From: JAEUNX01 sp034004685
GTDB taxonomy: Bacteria > Pseudomonadota > Gammaproteobacteria > Burkholderiales > Rhodocyclaceae
Reading direction: 5' to 3'
Length of the DNA stretch: 64,000 nucleotides
Assembly: GCA_034004685.1 (NCBI GenBank)
Contig: JAVEWG010000014.1
Span: 10,565-74,564 of the forward strand
A program made the translations under genes and the position numbers. Positions 54,772-63,870 of the stretch are shown here, in pieces (position 1 is the stretch's first letter; each line of letters starts with the position of its first letter). The notes under the pieces were generated by a model. It worked only from the letters and a program-made list of their open reading frames with translations, did not search any database and was not told where the DNA came from.

Positions 54772-55773
54772 TCAAGCCTCCTGGTGATAGCGGGTGACCC
54801 GTTCCACCTCGTTCCTGGAGCCCAGGATCACCGGCACCCGCTGATGGAGCTTCTCCGGCTGCAGATCGAGAATCCGCCGGCGGCCGGTGGTGGCGGCGCC
54901 GCCAGCCTGCTCCACCAGCATCGCCATGGGGTTGGCCTCGTAGAGGAGGCGCAGCTTGCCCCCCTGAGCCCGACATTTTTCGTCCATCGGATACATGAAA
55001 ACACCGCCCCGGGTCAGCACCCGATGCACGTCCGCCACCATGGAGGCCACCCAGCGCATGTTGAAGTCCTTGCCCCGGGGGCCTTCCTTGCCGGCCTGAA
55101 GCTCGTCGATGTAACGCTTGACCGGTGCTTCCCAGAAGCGGGCGTTGGAGGCGTTGATGGCGTATTCCTGGGTGTCCTCGGGGATGCGCATGTCCGTGCT
55201 GGTGTAGATGAAGCTGCCCATCTCCCGGTCCAGGGTGAAGCCATGGACGCCGTTGCCCACCGTCAGCACCAACTGGGTGGAGGGGCCGTAAAGGGCGTAG
55301 CCAGCGGCCACCTGGGTGGTGCCAGGCTGGAGGAAATCCGCCTCGGTGGGCTCGGCGCAGCCTTCCGGACAGCGCAGCACCGAGAAGATGGTGCCCACCG
55401 AGATGTTCACGTCGATGTTGGAGGAGCCGTCCAGGGGATCGAAGAGGAGCAGGTAGCCGCCCTTGGGGTAGTCGCTGGGGATCGGCGAGATGTCCTCCAC
55501 TTCCTCCGAGGCCATGGCCGCCAGGTGGCCGCCCCATTCGTTGGCCTGGAACAGGATCTCGTTGGCGATCACGTCCAGCTTCTTCTGGGCCTCGCCCTGA
55601 ACGTTGTCGGTGCCCGCCTCCCCCAGTACCCCGGCCAGGGCCCCCTTGGAAACGTTCACGCAGATGGCCTTGACCGCCCGGGCCACCACCTCCATGAGCA
55701 GGCGCAGGTCGGCGGTGGTGCGGCCGGCCCGCTGTTGTTCGATGAGAAACTGGGTCAAGGTGACGCGGCGCAT
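54772..55773 (-). CDS. fbp: Fructose-1,6-bisphosphatase class 1
   Basis: 333 residues, the gluconeogenic and Calvin-cycle hydrolase of fructose-1,6-bisphosphate. Seen: N-terminal VTLTQFLIEQQRAG, metal-binding ASEEVED and FDPLDGSSNIDVN, and late KCRAQGGKLRLLYEANPMA with GAATTGRRRILDLQP. AGGAG lies eight bases before ATG 55773; the frame's upstream ATG is not supported. Divergent from dadA. Confidence 0.97.
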   Translation of the reverse strand: MRRVTLTQFLIEQQRAGRTTADLRLLMEVVARAVKAICVNVSKGALAGVLGEAGTDNVQGEAQKKLDVIANEILFQANEWGGHLAAMASEEVEDISPIPSDYPKGGYLLLFDPLDGSSNIDVNISVGTIFSVLRCPEGCAEPTEADFLQPGTTQVAAGYALYGPSTQLVLTVGNGVHGFTLDREMGSFIYTSTDMRIPEDTQEYAINASNARFWEAPVKRYIDELQAGKEGPRGKDFNMRWVASMVADVHRVLTRGGVFMYPMDEKCRAQGGKLRLLYEANPMAMLVEQAGGAATTGRRRILDLQPEKLHQRVPVILGSRNEVERVTRYHQEA

Positions 55774-55946
55774 GAAGCGGACTCCTGGATTGGCGGTTGG
55801 GATGCGATTATCCCGCGTCAGGCCCAGGCACGCACGTCCGATCCGCACAGGCGTTATCATCTGCGCCGGGAAGCCTCGCCTCCGGGCGGGCTTGCCGAGG
55901 CTGTCGAGAATGTTCTTACCCCCCTCCCCGGGATCCTTACCCGCCT

Positions 55947-57206
55947 ATGCACGTTTTGGTCATCGGCGCCGGCCTGGCCGGCGTCACCTCCGCCTGGTAT
56001 CTGCGCCAGGCCGGCTTTGAAGTCACCCTGGTAGAGCGCTGCCCCGAGGCCGGGCTGGAAACCAGCTTCGCCAACGGCGGGCAGATTTCCATCAGTCACC
56101 CGGAGCCCTGGGCCAACCCATCGGCTCCCCGGACCATCCTGCGCTGGCTGGGGCGGCCGGACGCCCCCCTGCTGTTCCGCCTGCGGGCCGACCCGGCCCA
56201 GTGGCGCTGGGGTCTGGCCTTCCTGCGGGAATGCCTGCCGGCCCGGGCCCGGGCCAACACCCATGCCATCGCCAGCCTGGCGGCCTATAGCCGGGAGCAG
56301 CTGGTGAGCCTGCGCCAGTCCCTGGGCCTGGCCTACGATCAGCAGACCCAGGGCATCCTCCACCTGTTCTTCGACCCGCGGGAACTGGCCCTGGCCCGAG
56401 CCAAGCTGCCGATCCTGGGGGAACACGGCATTCCGGTGGAAGCCTGCGAGCCGGCCCGCTGCGTGGCCCTGGAGCCCGCCCTGGGGGCCATCGCCCACCG
56501 GCTCGCTGGCGGGCTCCATGGCCAGCATGACGAATCCGGCGATGCCCACCGCTTCACCCAGGCCCTGGCGGGCCACTGCCAGACTGCCGGGGTGCGGATG
56601 CTGTGGAACACCCGGGTGGACGGGATCGAAGTCCGGGAGGGACGGGCCACCGGGGTGGCGGTGCGGGATCACGAGGGACGCACCGGCCTGCTTCAGGCCG
56701 ACCAGTACCTGGTCTGCGCCGGCCCCGCCAGCCCCCGGCTCGCCCGGGCCTGGGGCGAGCGCCTGCCCATCTATCCGGTGAAGGGCTACTCCATCACCGT
56801 GCCGGTGGCCGACCCGGAGCGGGCGCCCCATCTCAGCCTCACCGACGAATCCCGCCGGGTGGTGTGCTCCCGCCTGGGGGACCGGCTCCGGGTCGCGGGC
56901 ACCGCCGAGGTCAACGGTTACGACCTGACCCCCAACCCGGCCCGCTCCGGCGCCCTGACCCGCTGGCTGGACGAGCACCTCCCCGGCGCTGCCGACACCC
57001 GCCAGGCCGAACACTGGTGTGGCCTGCGCCCGGCCACCCCGGGCAACCTGCCCATCATCGGCGCCAGCCGGCTGCCCAACGTACACTTCAACACCGGCCA
57101 CGGCTCCCTGGGGTGGACCCTGGCCTGCGGCTCCGCCGCCGCGCTGGCCGATCTCCTGAGGGGCCGCAAACCCGCCCCGGCCTTCCCCTTCCGCCGCCTG
57201 GCCTGA
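55947..57206 (+). CDS. dadA: D-amino acid dehydrogenase
   Basis: 419 residues, membrane-associated FAD enzyme that deaminates D-alanine and other D-amino acids. Seen: N-terminal VLVIGAGLAGVTSAWYL with the DAO-type dinucleotide motif, ETSFANGGQIS, KGYSITVPV, and C-terminal GLRPATPGNLPIIG and FNTGHGSLGWTLACGSA, all DadA signatures. No alanine racemase (dadX) is adjacent. Start ATG 55947 fits the conserved N-terminus though the ribosome site is weak. Confidence 0.93.
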   Translation: MHVLVIGAGLAGVTSAWYLRQAGFEVTLVERCPEAGLETSFANGGQISISHPEPWANPSAPRTILRWLGRPDAPLLFRLRADPAQWRWGLAFLRECLPARARANTHAIASLAAYSREQLVSLRQSLGLAYDQQTQGILHLFFDPRELALARAKLPILGEHGIPVEACEPARCVALEPALGAIAHRLAGGLHGQHDESGDAHRFTQALAGHCQTAGVRMLWNTRVDGIEVREGRATGVAVRDHEGRTGLLQADQYLVCAGPASPRLARAWGERLPIYPVKGYSITVPVADPERAPHLSLTDESRRVVCSRLGDRLRVAGTAEVNGYDLTPNPARSGALTRWLDEHLPGAADTRQAEHWCGLRPATPGNLPIIGASRLPNVHFNTGHGSLGWTLACGSAAALADLLRGRKPAPAFPFRRLA

Positions 57207-57276
57207 AGGGGCATCGCAAAACCGACACATCCGGCAGCTAGGCTGGTGCGCTTTGCCAGCCCAAGGCCCCAAGCGG

Positions 57277-58443
57277 ATGCGTGTCGCCTTCCTCTCCGAC
57301 GTCTACTTCCCCCGGATCAACGGCGTCTCCACCTCCATCCAGACCTTCCGCCGGGAACTGGCCCTGCTCGGCCTGGAGACGCTCCTGGTGGCCCCCGCCT
57401 ACGATGGCCAGACCCAGGCCGATGACGACACGGTGATCCGCCTGCCCTCCCGCTCCGTTCCCCGGGATCCGGAGGACCGGCTGATGAGCCTCAAGGCGGC
57501 CCTGGCCCTGGAGGACCGGCTGCGGGCGGCGGAAGTGGACCTGATCCACGTCCAGACCCCCTTCACCGCCCACTACGCCGGCCAGCGCCTGGCCCGCCGC
57601 CTGGGGGTGCCCCTGGTGGCCACCTATCACACCCTCTTCGAGGAATACCTCCACCACTACCTGCCGGCCCTGCCCGCCGGCTGGCTGCGGGGGGCGGCCC
57701 GGCTGTTCTCCCGCACCCAGTGCAACGCCTGCGACCGGGTCATCGTCCCCTCCCGGGCCATGGTGGAACGGCTCAGCGCCTATGGGGTGAAGGCACCCCT
57801 GGAGCAATTGCCCACCGGGATTCCCAATCTCCAGTTCGGTGCCGGCCAGGGGGCCCGCTTCCGCGCCCGCCACGGCATTCCCGAGGATCGCCCGGTAGCC
57901 CTGTTCGTCGGCCGGGTGGCCTTCGAGAAAAACATCGGCTTTCTGCTGGAAGCAGTGCAGGTCGCCCAACGCCAGTGCCCCGACATACTCCTCCTGGTGG
58001 CCGGCGAAGGCCCCGCCCGCCCAGCCCTTGAAAAGGAAACGGCCCGCCTGGGCATCGCCCAGCAAGTGCGCTTCCTGGACTATCTGGACCGGCAACAGGC
58101 ATTGCCGGACTGCTACGCCGGGGCCGATCTCTTCGTCTTTGCCTCCCGCACCGAAACCCAGGGCCTGGTGCTGATCGAAGCCCTGGCCGCCGGCCTGCCG
58201 GTATTGGCCCTGTCCGCCATGGGCACCACCGACATCCTGGCCCCGGGCGAAGGCTGCGAGAGCGGCCCTGACGACCCCGCCGCCTTCGGCCGGCGCATGG
58301 CCGCCCTGCTGGCCGACCGCCCGACCCTGGCCCGCATGTCCCAAGCCGCCCGCCGTCACGCCGAACAGTGGTCGGATCAAGCCATGGCCCTGCGCCTGGC
58401 CCGGCTCTACCGCGCCCTCATCGCCCCCCTCCAGGCCGCCTGA
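57277..58443 (+). CDS. GT4-family glycosyltransferase
   Basis: 388 residues with two Rossmann lobes of the GT-B fold. Seen: N-terminal RVAFLSDVYFPRINGVST, HVQTPFTAHYAG, then VALFVGRVAFEKN, and the donor-binding FASRTETQGLVLIEALAAGLPV with the E-x7-E motif. It resembles the glycolipid-glycosyltransferase/MgtA-like group that glycosylates diacylglycerol. Start ATG 57277 gives the conserved N-terminus; an upstream TTG is possible. Acceptor unproven. A 15-bp hairpin follows the stop. Confidence 0.9.
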   Translation: MRVAFLSDVYFPRINGVSTSIQTFRRELALLGLETLLVAPAYDGQTQADDDTVIRLPSRSVPRDPEDRLMSLKAALALEDRLRAAEVDLIHVQTPFTAHYAGQRLARRLGVPLVATYHTLFEEYLHHYLPALPAGWLRGAARLFSRTQCNACDRVIVPSRAMVERLSAYGVKAPLEQLPTGIPNLQFGAGQGARFRARHGIPEDRPVALFVGRVAFEKNIGFLLEAVQVAQRQCPDILLLVAGEGPARPALEKETARLGIAQQVRFLDYLDRQQALPDCYAGADLFVFASRTETQGLVLIEALAAGLPVLALSAMGTTDILAPGEGCESGPDDPAAFGRRMAALLADRPTLARMSQAARRHAEQWSDQAMALRLARLYRALIAPLQAA

Positions 58444-58456
58444 TCAGGCGCCCCGC

Positions 58457-58491
58457 CCGCCGCCCTGCGGCAATCCGCCGCAGGGCGGCGG
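58457..58491 (+). terminator. Long hairpin after GT4 gene
   Basis: Perfect 15-bp stem (58457-58471 with 58477-58491) around five bases, 14 bases after the stop. No T-run follows, but the stem is long and GC-rich. Confidence 0.65.
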
Positions 58492-58545
58492 CAGCCCTTC
58501 CCGGGCCACAATGCCAAGCGTTAAGCACTTGAATTAAAAGAAATC

Positions 58546-58580
58546 TTGACGGCCATCAAGATTAGTTGATAAGCATTTTA
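58546..58580 (+). promoter_or_regulatory. Putative promoter overlapped by Fur-like site
   Basis: TTGACG at 58546-58551 and GATAAG at 58568-58573 are spaced 16 bases apart, a plausible sigma-70 pair. TTGATAAGCATTTTA (58566-58580) matches the Fur consensus core at about 11 of 15 positions and covers the -10. This suggests repression by a metal-loaded regulator, but the match is imperfect. Confidence 0.45.
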
Positions 58581-58599
58581 CGATGCACCGACACGCCCC

Positions 58600-60897
58600 A
58601 TGAAAAAGACATCCCCCCTCGTCCCCCGCCCCCTGGCCGCCCTCCTGTGGGCCCTCCTTGCCCCCCCCGCCCTGGCCCAGGGGGTCGCCACCGAACGGGA
58701 GCTGACCCCGGTGGAGGTCACCGAAGGCCATGCCGCCCTGGACCCGACCCTGCCCACCACCAGCTACTCCACCACCCGGGCGGAACTGGAGCGCCAGAGC
58801 TACCTCAACACCGAGGACGCCCTCCGCTACGCCCCCAACACCGTGGTGCGCAAGCGTTTCGTGGGGGATCGCAACGCCAACCTGGGGGGCCGCTCCTTTG
58901 GCACCACCCAGCCCGCCCGGGGCCTGGCCTATGCGGATGGCTACCTGATCTCCAACTTCCTGGGGCGCTTCGACGCCCCCCGCTGGAGCATCATCGCCCC
59001 CGAAGAAGTGGCCCGGGTGGATGTGCTCTACGGCCCCTTCTCGGCCCTCTACCCGGGCAACTCCATCGGCACCACGGTGGCCATCACCACCCGCAACCCG
59101 ACCATCACGGAAGCCTCGGCCACCCTCCAGGCCCACCACCAGGACTACGACGACTACGGCTACCGGGACAGCTACGACAACAACCAGGCCAGCCTCTACG
59201 CCGGCACCCGCCGGGGCCCCCTGACCCTGGTGGTGAGCGGCACCCGCCTGGCCTTCGAATCCCAACCCATGGGTTATGCCGCCGCCACCGCCGCCAGTGG
59301 CTCGGTCACCGGGCTGCCGGTGGCCACCGGCGCCCGGATCGACGCGGATCCCGCCGGCGCCAAAAGGGTACTGGTGGGGGCCATCAACATGCAGAAGGGT
59401 GTCCAGGAACAGGCCAAGCTCAAGGCCGCCTACGACTTCAGCCCCGGTCTCCAGGGGGATCTGCTCTACGCCCGCTGGCTGGTGGATTACCAGGTCTACA
59501 ACCACAGCTTCCTCACCGATGCCACCGGCAACCCCCTGTGGCGCGGCCTGGGCACCGTTGCCAACGGGGCGAACATCAACGGCGCCCGCTACACCTTGCC
59601 CCTCATGGCCCCCCAGCGGGGGCGGGAGGAGCACGAGCAGATGGGCGGACGCCTGCGCACCCGCCAAGCTACCGGCTGGAACGGCTCGGTCCAGCTCTCC
59701 AGCTACCAGGTGCTGAGCAACACCCTGCGCCAGGCCAGCCTCTCCGACCCCCTGGCCCGCCCCGGGGTGGCGGGCTCGGACAGCCGGGGGGACGGCACCG
59801 GCTGGCGCACCTTCGAACTCCAGGCCACCTACACCCCCGCCCCGGGGGAGAACCACGCCCTCACCCTGGGCTATCACCAGAACGACTACACCCTGGAAAA
59901 CCGGGTCTTCAGCCTGGGGGACTGGCGGGACAGCGGCAGCGCTGCCGGCCAGTCCCAGAACTACCTGGGCAAGACCCAGCTCCAGGCCCTCTACGCCCAG
60001 GACGCCTGGCGCTTTGCCCCGGACTGGACCGCCACCCTGGGCCTGCGCCTGGAACGCTTCGAAGCCTACGACGGCAGCCAGTACGACGCTTCGGCCACCA
60101 CCACGCCCCGACTGGACTACGCCGACCGGCGGGCCAGGGGAGTGAGTCCCAAACTATCCCTGGCCCATGTGTTGAATGACGAGTGGGTGCTACGGGCCTC
60201 CCTCGGCCGGGGAGTGCGTTTCCCCACCGTCTCGGAGCTTTTCCAAGGGGCCCGCTCCGGCACCACCCTGATCAGCAACGACCCCCACCTCAAGGCCGAA
60301 AAGAGCGACGCCAAGGAGTTCTCCGCCCTGCGGGAGACCGCCAGCACCAGCCTGCGCCTGTCCCTCTTCGAAGACGACATCCGGGACGCCATCTTCCAGC
60401 AAAGCCAGATCGTGGGGGCTACCACCGTCACCACCGTGCAGAACGTGGACTGGGTGCGCACCCGGGGGGTGGAAGCCGCCTTCGCGGGGCGCGACCTCTG
60501 GCTGCCGGGCCTCGACCTGCAGGCCAGCCTGGCCCTGGCCCGCTCCCGCACCCTGGAAGACGAAGGCTACCCCGCCGCCGAAGGCAAGAACTGGCCCCGG
60601 GTACCCCGGGTCCGGGCCACCCTTCTGGGGAGCTACCGGGCCGGCCCCTGGACCTCATCCCTGGGTCTACGCCATGAGGGCCGCCAGTACGGCACCCTGG
60701 TCAACAGCGACCGCAACGCCGGTTCCGTGGGAGCCATTTCTTCCTACACCGTGGCCGACGCCCGCCTGGCCTACCACTACAACGCCCACGCCAGCCTGGC
60801 CCTGGGGGTGGACAACCTGGGGGATCGGAACTATTACGTGGGGCCCCACCCCTACCCAGGCCGCACCGGCTACCTGGAATTGAAACTGAGCTACTGA
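58600..60897 (+). CDS. TonB-dependent outer-membrane receptor
   Basis: 765 residues. Signal peptide (LAALLWALLAPPALAQ). The plug domain holds TPVEVTEGH (a TonB-box-like segment), NTVVRKRFVGDRNANLGGR and VDVLYGPFSALYPGNSIGTTV. A 22-strand barrel follows, ending DNLGDRNYYVGPHPYPGRTGYLELKLSY with the usual terminal aromatic. Plug features resemble siderophore or metal-complex receptors; the ligand is not known. First gene of a three-gene operon with BNR and thioredoxin-like proteins, behind a Fur-like site. The stop overlaps the next ATG by one base. Confidence 0.93.
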   Translation: MKKTSPLVPRPLAALLWALLAPPALAQGVATERELTPVEVTEGHAALDPTLPTTSYSTTRAELERQSYLNTEDALRYAPNTVVRKRFVGDRNANLGGRSFGTTQPARGLAYADGYLISNFLGRFDAPRWSIIAPEEVARVDVLYGPFSALYPGNSIGTTVAITTRNPTITEASATLQAHHQDYDDYGYRDSYDNNQASLYAGTRRGPLTLVVSGTRLAFESQPMGYAAATAASGSVTGLPVATGARIDADPAGAKRVLVGAINMQKGVQEQAKLKAAYDFSPGLQGDLLYARWLVDYQVYNHSFLTDATGNPLWRGLGTVANGANINGARYTLPLMAPQRGREEHEQMGGRLRTRQATGWNGSVQLSSYQVLSNTLRQASLSDPLARPGVAGSDSRGDGTGWRTFELQATYTPAPGENHALTLGYHQNDYTLENRVFSLGDWRDSGSAAGQSQNYLGKTQLQALYAQDAWRFAPDWTATLGLRLERFEAYDGSQYDASATTTPRLDYADRRARGVSPKLSLAHVLNDEWVLRASLGRGVRFPTVSELFQGARSGTTLISNDPHLKAEKSDAKEFSALRETASTSLRLSLFEDDIRDAIFQQSQIVGATTVTTVQNVDWVRTRGVEAAFAGRDLWLPGLDLQASLALARSRTLEDEGYPAAEGKNWPRVPRVRATLLGSYRAGPWTSSLGLRHEGRQYGTLVNSDRNAGSVGAISSYTVADARLAYHYNAHASLALGVDNLGDRNYYVGPHPYPGRTGYLELKLSY

Positions 60898-62084
60898 TGC
60901 GCCGCCCGATCCTTCTCGCCCTGACGGCCCTGGCCGTGCCAGCCCTGGCCCATGACCACGCAGCCCCGGCGCCCACCCCAGCCGCCAGGCCTGGTCGCCC
61001 GGAGCTGGGCACTTCCGCCGCCTTCGCCCCCGACGGCAGCCTGCTGGCGGTGAGCAGGCAAGGCGGACACGTGCTGCTCCACCGCAGCGCCGACGAGGGG
61101 CAAACCTGGGCCGCGCCGGTGGTGGTCAACGCCCAGCCGGAGGCCATCTCCGCAGACGGGGAAAACCGGCCCAAACTGGCCTTCACCCCCGATGGCGGTG
61201 TGCTGGTGTCCTGGACCCAGCCCCTCTCCAAGCCTTACAGCGGCGCCATCCGCCTGGCCCGGGCCGAGGATGGTACCCACTTCGCCCCTCCCATCACGGT
61301 GCACCGGGACCAGCGGGAGATCACTCACCGCTTCGAATCCCTAGTGGTGGCCGGCGACGGCCGGGTGGTGGCGGCCTGGATCGACAAACGGGATCTGGAA
61401 GAACAGGGCGGCGCCAAGTCCGGTTACCGGGGCGCCGCCATTTATGCCGCGGTGTCCACCGACGGCGGCCGCACCTTCCAGCCCGAACGCAAGGTGGCGG
61501 ACCACTCCTGCGAATGCTGCCGGATCGCCGCCACCACGGACCGGGACGGTGCCCCCCTGCTCCTGTGGCGCCACGTCTTCGCCCCCAACGAGCGGGACCA
61601 CGCCCTGGCCCGTCTGGGGCCGGAGGGCAGCGCGGAAACGGTGCAGCGGGCCACCTTCGACGGCTGGAAGATCGACGCCTGCCCCCACCACGGCCCGGCC
61701 CTGGCGGTGGACCCGGCGGGGGTCCGCCATGCCGTCTGGTTCAACCAGAAGAATGGGGAAGGCCGGGTCTTCTACGGCCGGCTGATCAGCGTCGGCGACG
61801 GCCTCCAGGTGGAGGGACAGCGCCCGGTTGGGGGGCCCGCCGCCGCCCATGCCGACCTCAACGCGGCTCCGGGCCGGCTGGCCATCGCCTGGAAGGAATT
61901 CGACGGGGAGCAAAGCCGGCTGCGGGCCTGGATCTCCCGGGACGCAGGCCAGACATTCGATTCCGTGGAACTGGCCGCCACCCGGGGCGCCTCGGACCAA
62001 GCCCGGGTGCTACGCCGGGGTGCCCGGCTTTACGCCTTCTGGCGCACCGAACAGGAAGGCTTCCGCCTCTTCCCCCTGCCATGA
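60897..62084 (+). CDS. Secreted BNR/sialidase-fold beta-propeller with Cys/His motifs
   Basis: 395 residues. Signal peptide (LALTALAVPALAH) followed by an H-D-H near the mature N-terminus. The rest is a propeller with BNR-type Asp boxes (SADEGQTWAAP, STDGGRTFQP, SRDAGQTFDS). Two unusual motifs stand out: HSCECC (203-208) and ACPHH (261-265), which could bind metal or form disulfides. True sialidase catalytic residues are not evident, so a lyase or hydrolase role is doubtful. One-base overlap with the receptor and four-base overlap with the thioredoxin-like gene imply a tight functional unit. Confidence 0.85.
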   Translation: MRRPILLALTALAVPALAHDHAAPAPTPAARPGRPELGTSAAFAPDGSLLAVSRQGGHVLLHRSADEGQTWAAPVVVNAQPEAISADGENRPKLAFTPDGGVLVSWTQPLSKPYSGAIRLARAEDGTHFAPPITVHRDQREITHRFESLVVAGDGRVVAAWIDKRDLEEQGGAKSGYRGAAIYAAVSTDGGRTFQPERKVADHSCECCRIAATTDRDGAPLLLWRHVFAPNERDHALARLGPEGSAETVQRATFDGWKIDACPHHGPALAVDPAGVRHAVWFNQKNGEGRVFYGRLISVGDGLQVEGQRPVGGPAAAHADLNAAPGRLAIAWKEFDGEQSRLRAWISRDAGQTFDSVELAATRGASDQARVLRRGARLYAFWRTEQEGFRLFPLP

Positions 62085-62554
62085 ACACACCCCGCTTGCT
62101 GGCCGCCCTGCTGGCCCTGGCCACCACCCTGGCCCACGCCGCCTCCGCCCCCCAAGCCCCCCTGGACCGGGCCACCGCCCGGGCCCTGACCGCCCCGGAA
62201 GCCTACCGGACGCCCACCATCGTTACCCTGTGGTCGGCCGATTGCGCCTACTGCAAGCACAATTTCCGGCAGCTGGCGGACCTGGCCCGGGCCCACCGGG
62301 GACTCCAGGTCATCACCGTGGCCACCGAGCCCGCCAGCCCGGAACTGGCGGTCATCCTGGACAAACTGGCGCCGCCAGGGCCCCGCTATGCCTATGGCGA
62401 TGATCCCCCCGAAGCCCTGGCCCACGCCCTGGACCCAGGCTGGCGCGGGGAGCTGCCCCGCACCTTGATTTTCGACGGTCGGGGCGGCCGGGAGGCGGTG
62501 TCGGGCACCCTGGACCCGGCGCGGCTGCGCCAGGCCCTGGGGCTATCCCGCTAG
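62081..62554 (+). CDS. Periplasmic thioredoxin-like protein (CAYC)
   Basis: 157 residues. Signal peptide (LLAALLALATTLAHA), then a thioredoxin fold with active site CAYC (C55, C58) in TLWSADCAYCKHN and PRTLIFDGRGG with the expected cis-Pro region. Resembles TlpA/DsbE-type reductases. It overlaps the BNR gene by four bases and could keep that protein's cysteine cluster reduced or deliver metal; this is inference. Confidence 0.88.
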   Translation: MNTPRLLAALLALATTLAHAASAPQAPLDRATARALTAPEAYRTPTIVTLWSADCAYCKHNFRQLADLARAHRGLQVITVATEPASPELAVILDKLAPPGPRYAYGDDPPEALAHALDPGWRGELPRTLIFDGRGGREAVSGTLDPARLRQALGLSR

Positions 62555-62587
62555 GAACCTGTCGGGCTTAGGGGTGGGTTTCCGAAC

Positions 62588-62669
62588 GTAGGGCGGGCTT
62601 TAGCCCGCCTCGGTCGGCTGAAGCCGACCCTACGGTATTCGCGTAGCACCAGGCGGGCTGGAGCCCGCC
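62588..62669. repeat. Cluster of REP-like palindromes
   Basis: Three adjacent palindromes: GGCGGGCT-TT-AGCCCGCC (62592-62609), GGTCGGCT-GA-AGCCGACC (62612-62629) and GGCGGGCT-GG-AGCCCGCC (62652-62669). The first two are enclosed by GTAGGG (62588) and CCCTAC (62633), so they can fold together. The unit at 62588 also occurs at 45214. Located between convergent genes. Confidence 0.75.
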
Positions 62670-62711
62670 CACATCCCCGTCCCACGGGGGCGCTTGGGGC
62701 CGCCGCGGCGC

Positions 62712-63134
62712 TCACTTCACCAGGGTCACCGGCACCGTGGCGTCCTTGATCACCTGACTCGCCACCGAGCCCAGCAACAGATGCTGGAGGGCGCCCCGCC
62801 CGTGGGTGCCCATGATCACCAGGTCGAAATCCTTCTCCCGAGCGTAGCGGGCGATGGTCTGGGCCAGGTGTCCCACCGCGATGTGATCGGTATGGGCCTG
62901 GCCGGCCTGGTCCAGCAGGCGACGGGCGCTGGCCAGTTCCGCCTGGCCCTCCTCGCGGTAATAGGCCTCCAGCTCCTCGGGCTTGATGAACAGGCGCACC
63001 TCGCCCGATTCGATGGGAATGCGCACGTTCAGCAGATGCACCTCGGCCCGGCAACCGGCGGCCAGCAGCCCCAGCAGATGGGCGACCGCCCGGTCGGAAT
63101 GTTCGGAGCCGTCCACGGCCACCAGGATCTTCAT
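62712..63134 (-). CDS. Universal stress protein (UspA family)
   Basis: 140 residues. MKILVAVDGSEHSDRAV N-terminus and the ATP-binding signature VIMGTHGRGALQHLLLGSVASQVI (G-2x-G-9x-G-S) near the C-terminus. Start at ATG 63134, six bases after GAGGAG; an ATG six bases earlier directly abuts the ribosome site and is unlikely. It follows the TerC-family gene by 10 bp, so the two are cotranscribed. Confidence 0.93.
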   Translation of the reverse strand: MKILVAVDGSEHSDRAVAHLLGLLAAGCRAEVHLLNVRIPIESGEVRLFIKPEELEAYYREEGQAELASARRLLDQAGQAHTDHIAVGHLAQTIARYAREKDFDLVIMGTHGRGALQHLLLGSVASQVIKDATVPVTLVK

Positions 63135-63144
63135 GATCATCTCC

Positions 63145-63870
63145 TCAGGATTGCCCGGTCCCGCCGTCGGCAGGGATTTCCACGATCTCGGCGGAAGCCG
63201 GGCGGCGCCGCGCCAGCCAGGTGCCCACCACCACCACCAGGATCGCCCCCACGGCTGAAGCGCCGTAGTGATGGAGGGGTGTTGCCGTCAGCCAGGCGGC
63301 CAGGGCCTTGTCTCCTACCAGCATGCCCCCGGCAATCCAGCCCAGCAGCGCCCCCCCCAGGGTGATCACCACCGGGAAGCGGTCCATCAGGGCCAGCACC
63401 ATCTGGCTGCCCCACACGATGATGGGGATGCTCACCAGGATGCCGAATACCACCAGGGCCATGTTGCCATGGGCGGCGCCGGCCACCGCGATCACATTGT
63501 CGATGCTCATCACCGCGTCGGCCACCACCACCGTCTTGATGGCTCCCAGCAGACTGGTGCTGCCCTCGATGCTGCCATGGCCGTCCCCCTCCTCCGGCTG
63601 GAGAAGCTGGATCCCGATCCACACCAGCAGCACAGCTCCGGCCAGCTTGAGATAGGGCAGTTCAAGGAGTTGCAGGGCGAAGAAAATCAGCACGATGCGT
63701 AGTGCAATCGCCCCCACCACCCCCCAGAAGATGCCCTGGCGGCGCTGGGCCTCGGGCAGGCGCCGGCAGGCCAGGGCGATGACCACCGCGTTGTCGCCCC
63801 CCAGCAGGATGTCGATGGCGATGATCTGGGCGACGGACAGCCAGAAGCTGCCCTCCAGCAAGAATTCCAA
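63145..63870 (-). CDS. TerC-family integral membrane protein
   Basis: 241 residues with about seven membrane helices. Seen: IIAIDILLGGDNAVVIALA and DAVMSIDNVIAVAGAA, the paired acidic GDN/IDN motifs of the TerC family, linked to manganese or metal export and tellurite resistance. Start is TTG 63870, six bases after GAGGAG. The stop lies 10 bp before the universal stress protein gene. Confidence 0.9.
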   Translation of the reverse strand: MEFLLEGSFWLSVAQIIAIDILLGGDNAVVIALACRRLPEAQRRQGIFWGVVGAIALRIVLIFFALQLLELPYLKLAGAVLLVWIGIQLLQPEEGDGHGSIEGSTSLLGAIKTVVVADAVMSIDNVIAVAGAAHGNMALVVFGILVSIPIIVWGSQMVLALMDRFPVVITLGGALLGWIAGGMLVGDKALAAWLTATPLHHYGASAVGAILVVVVGTWLARRRPASAEIVEIPADGGTGQS

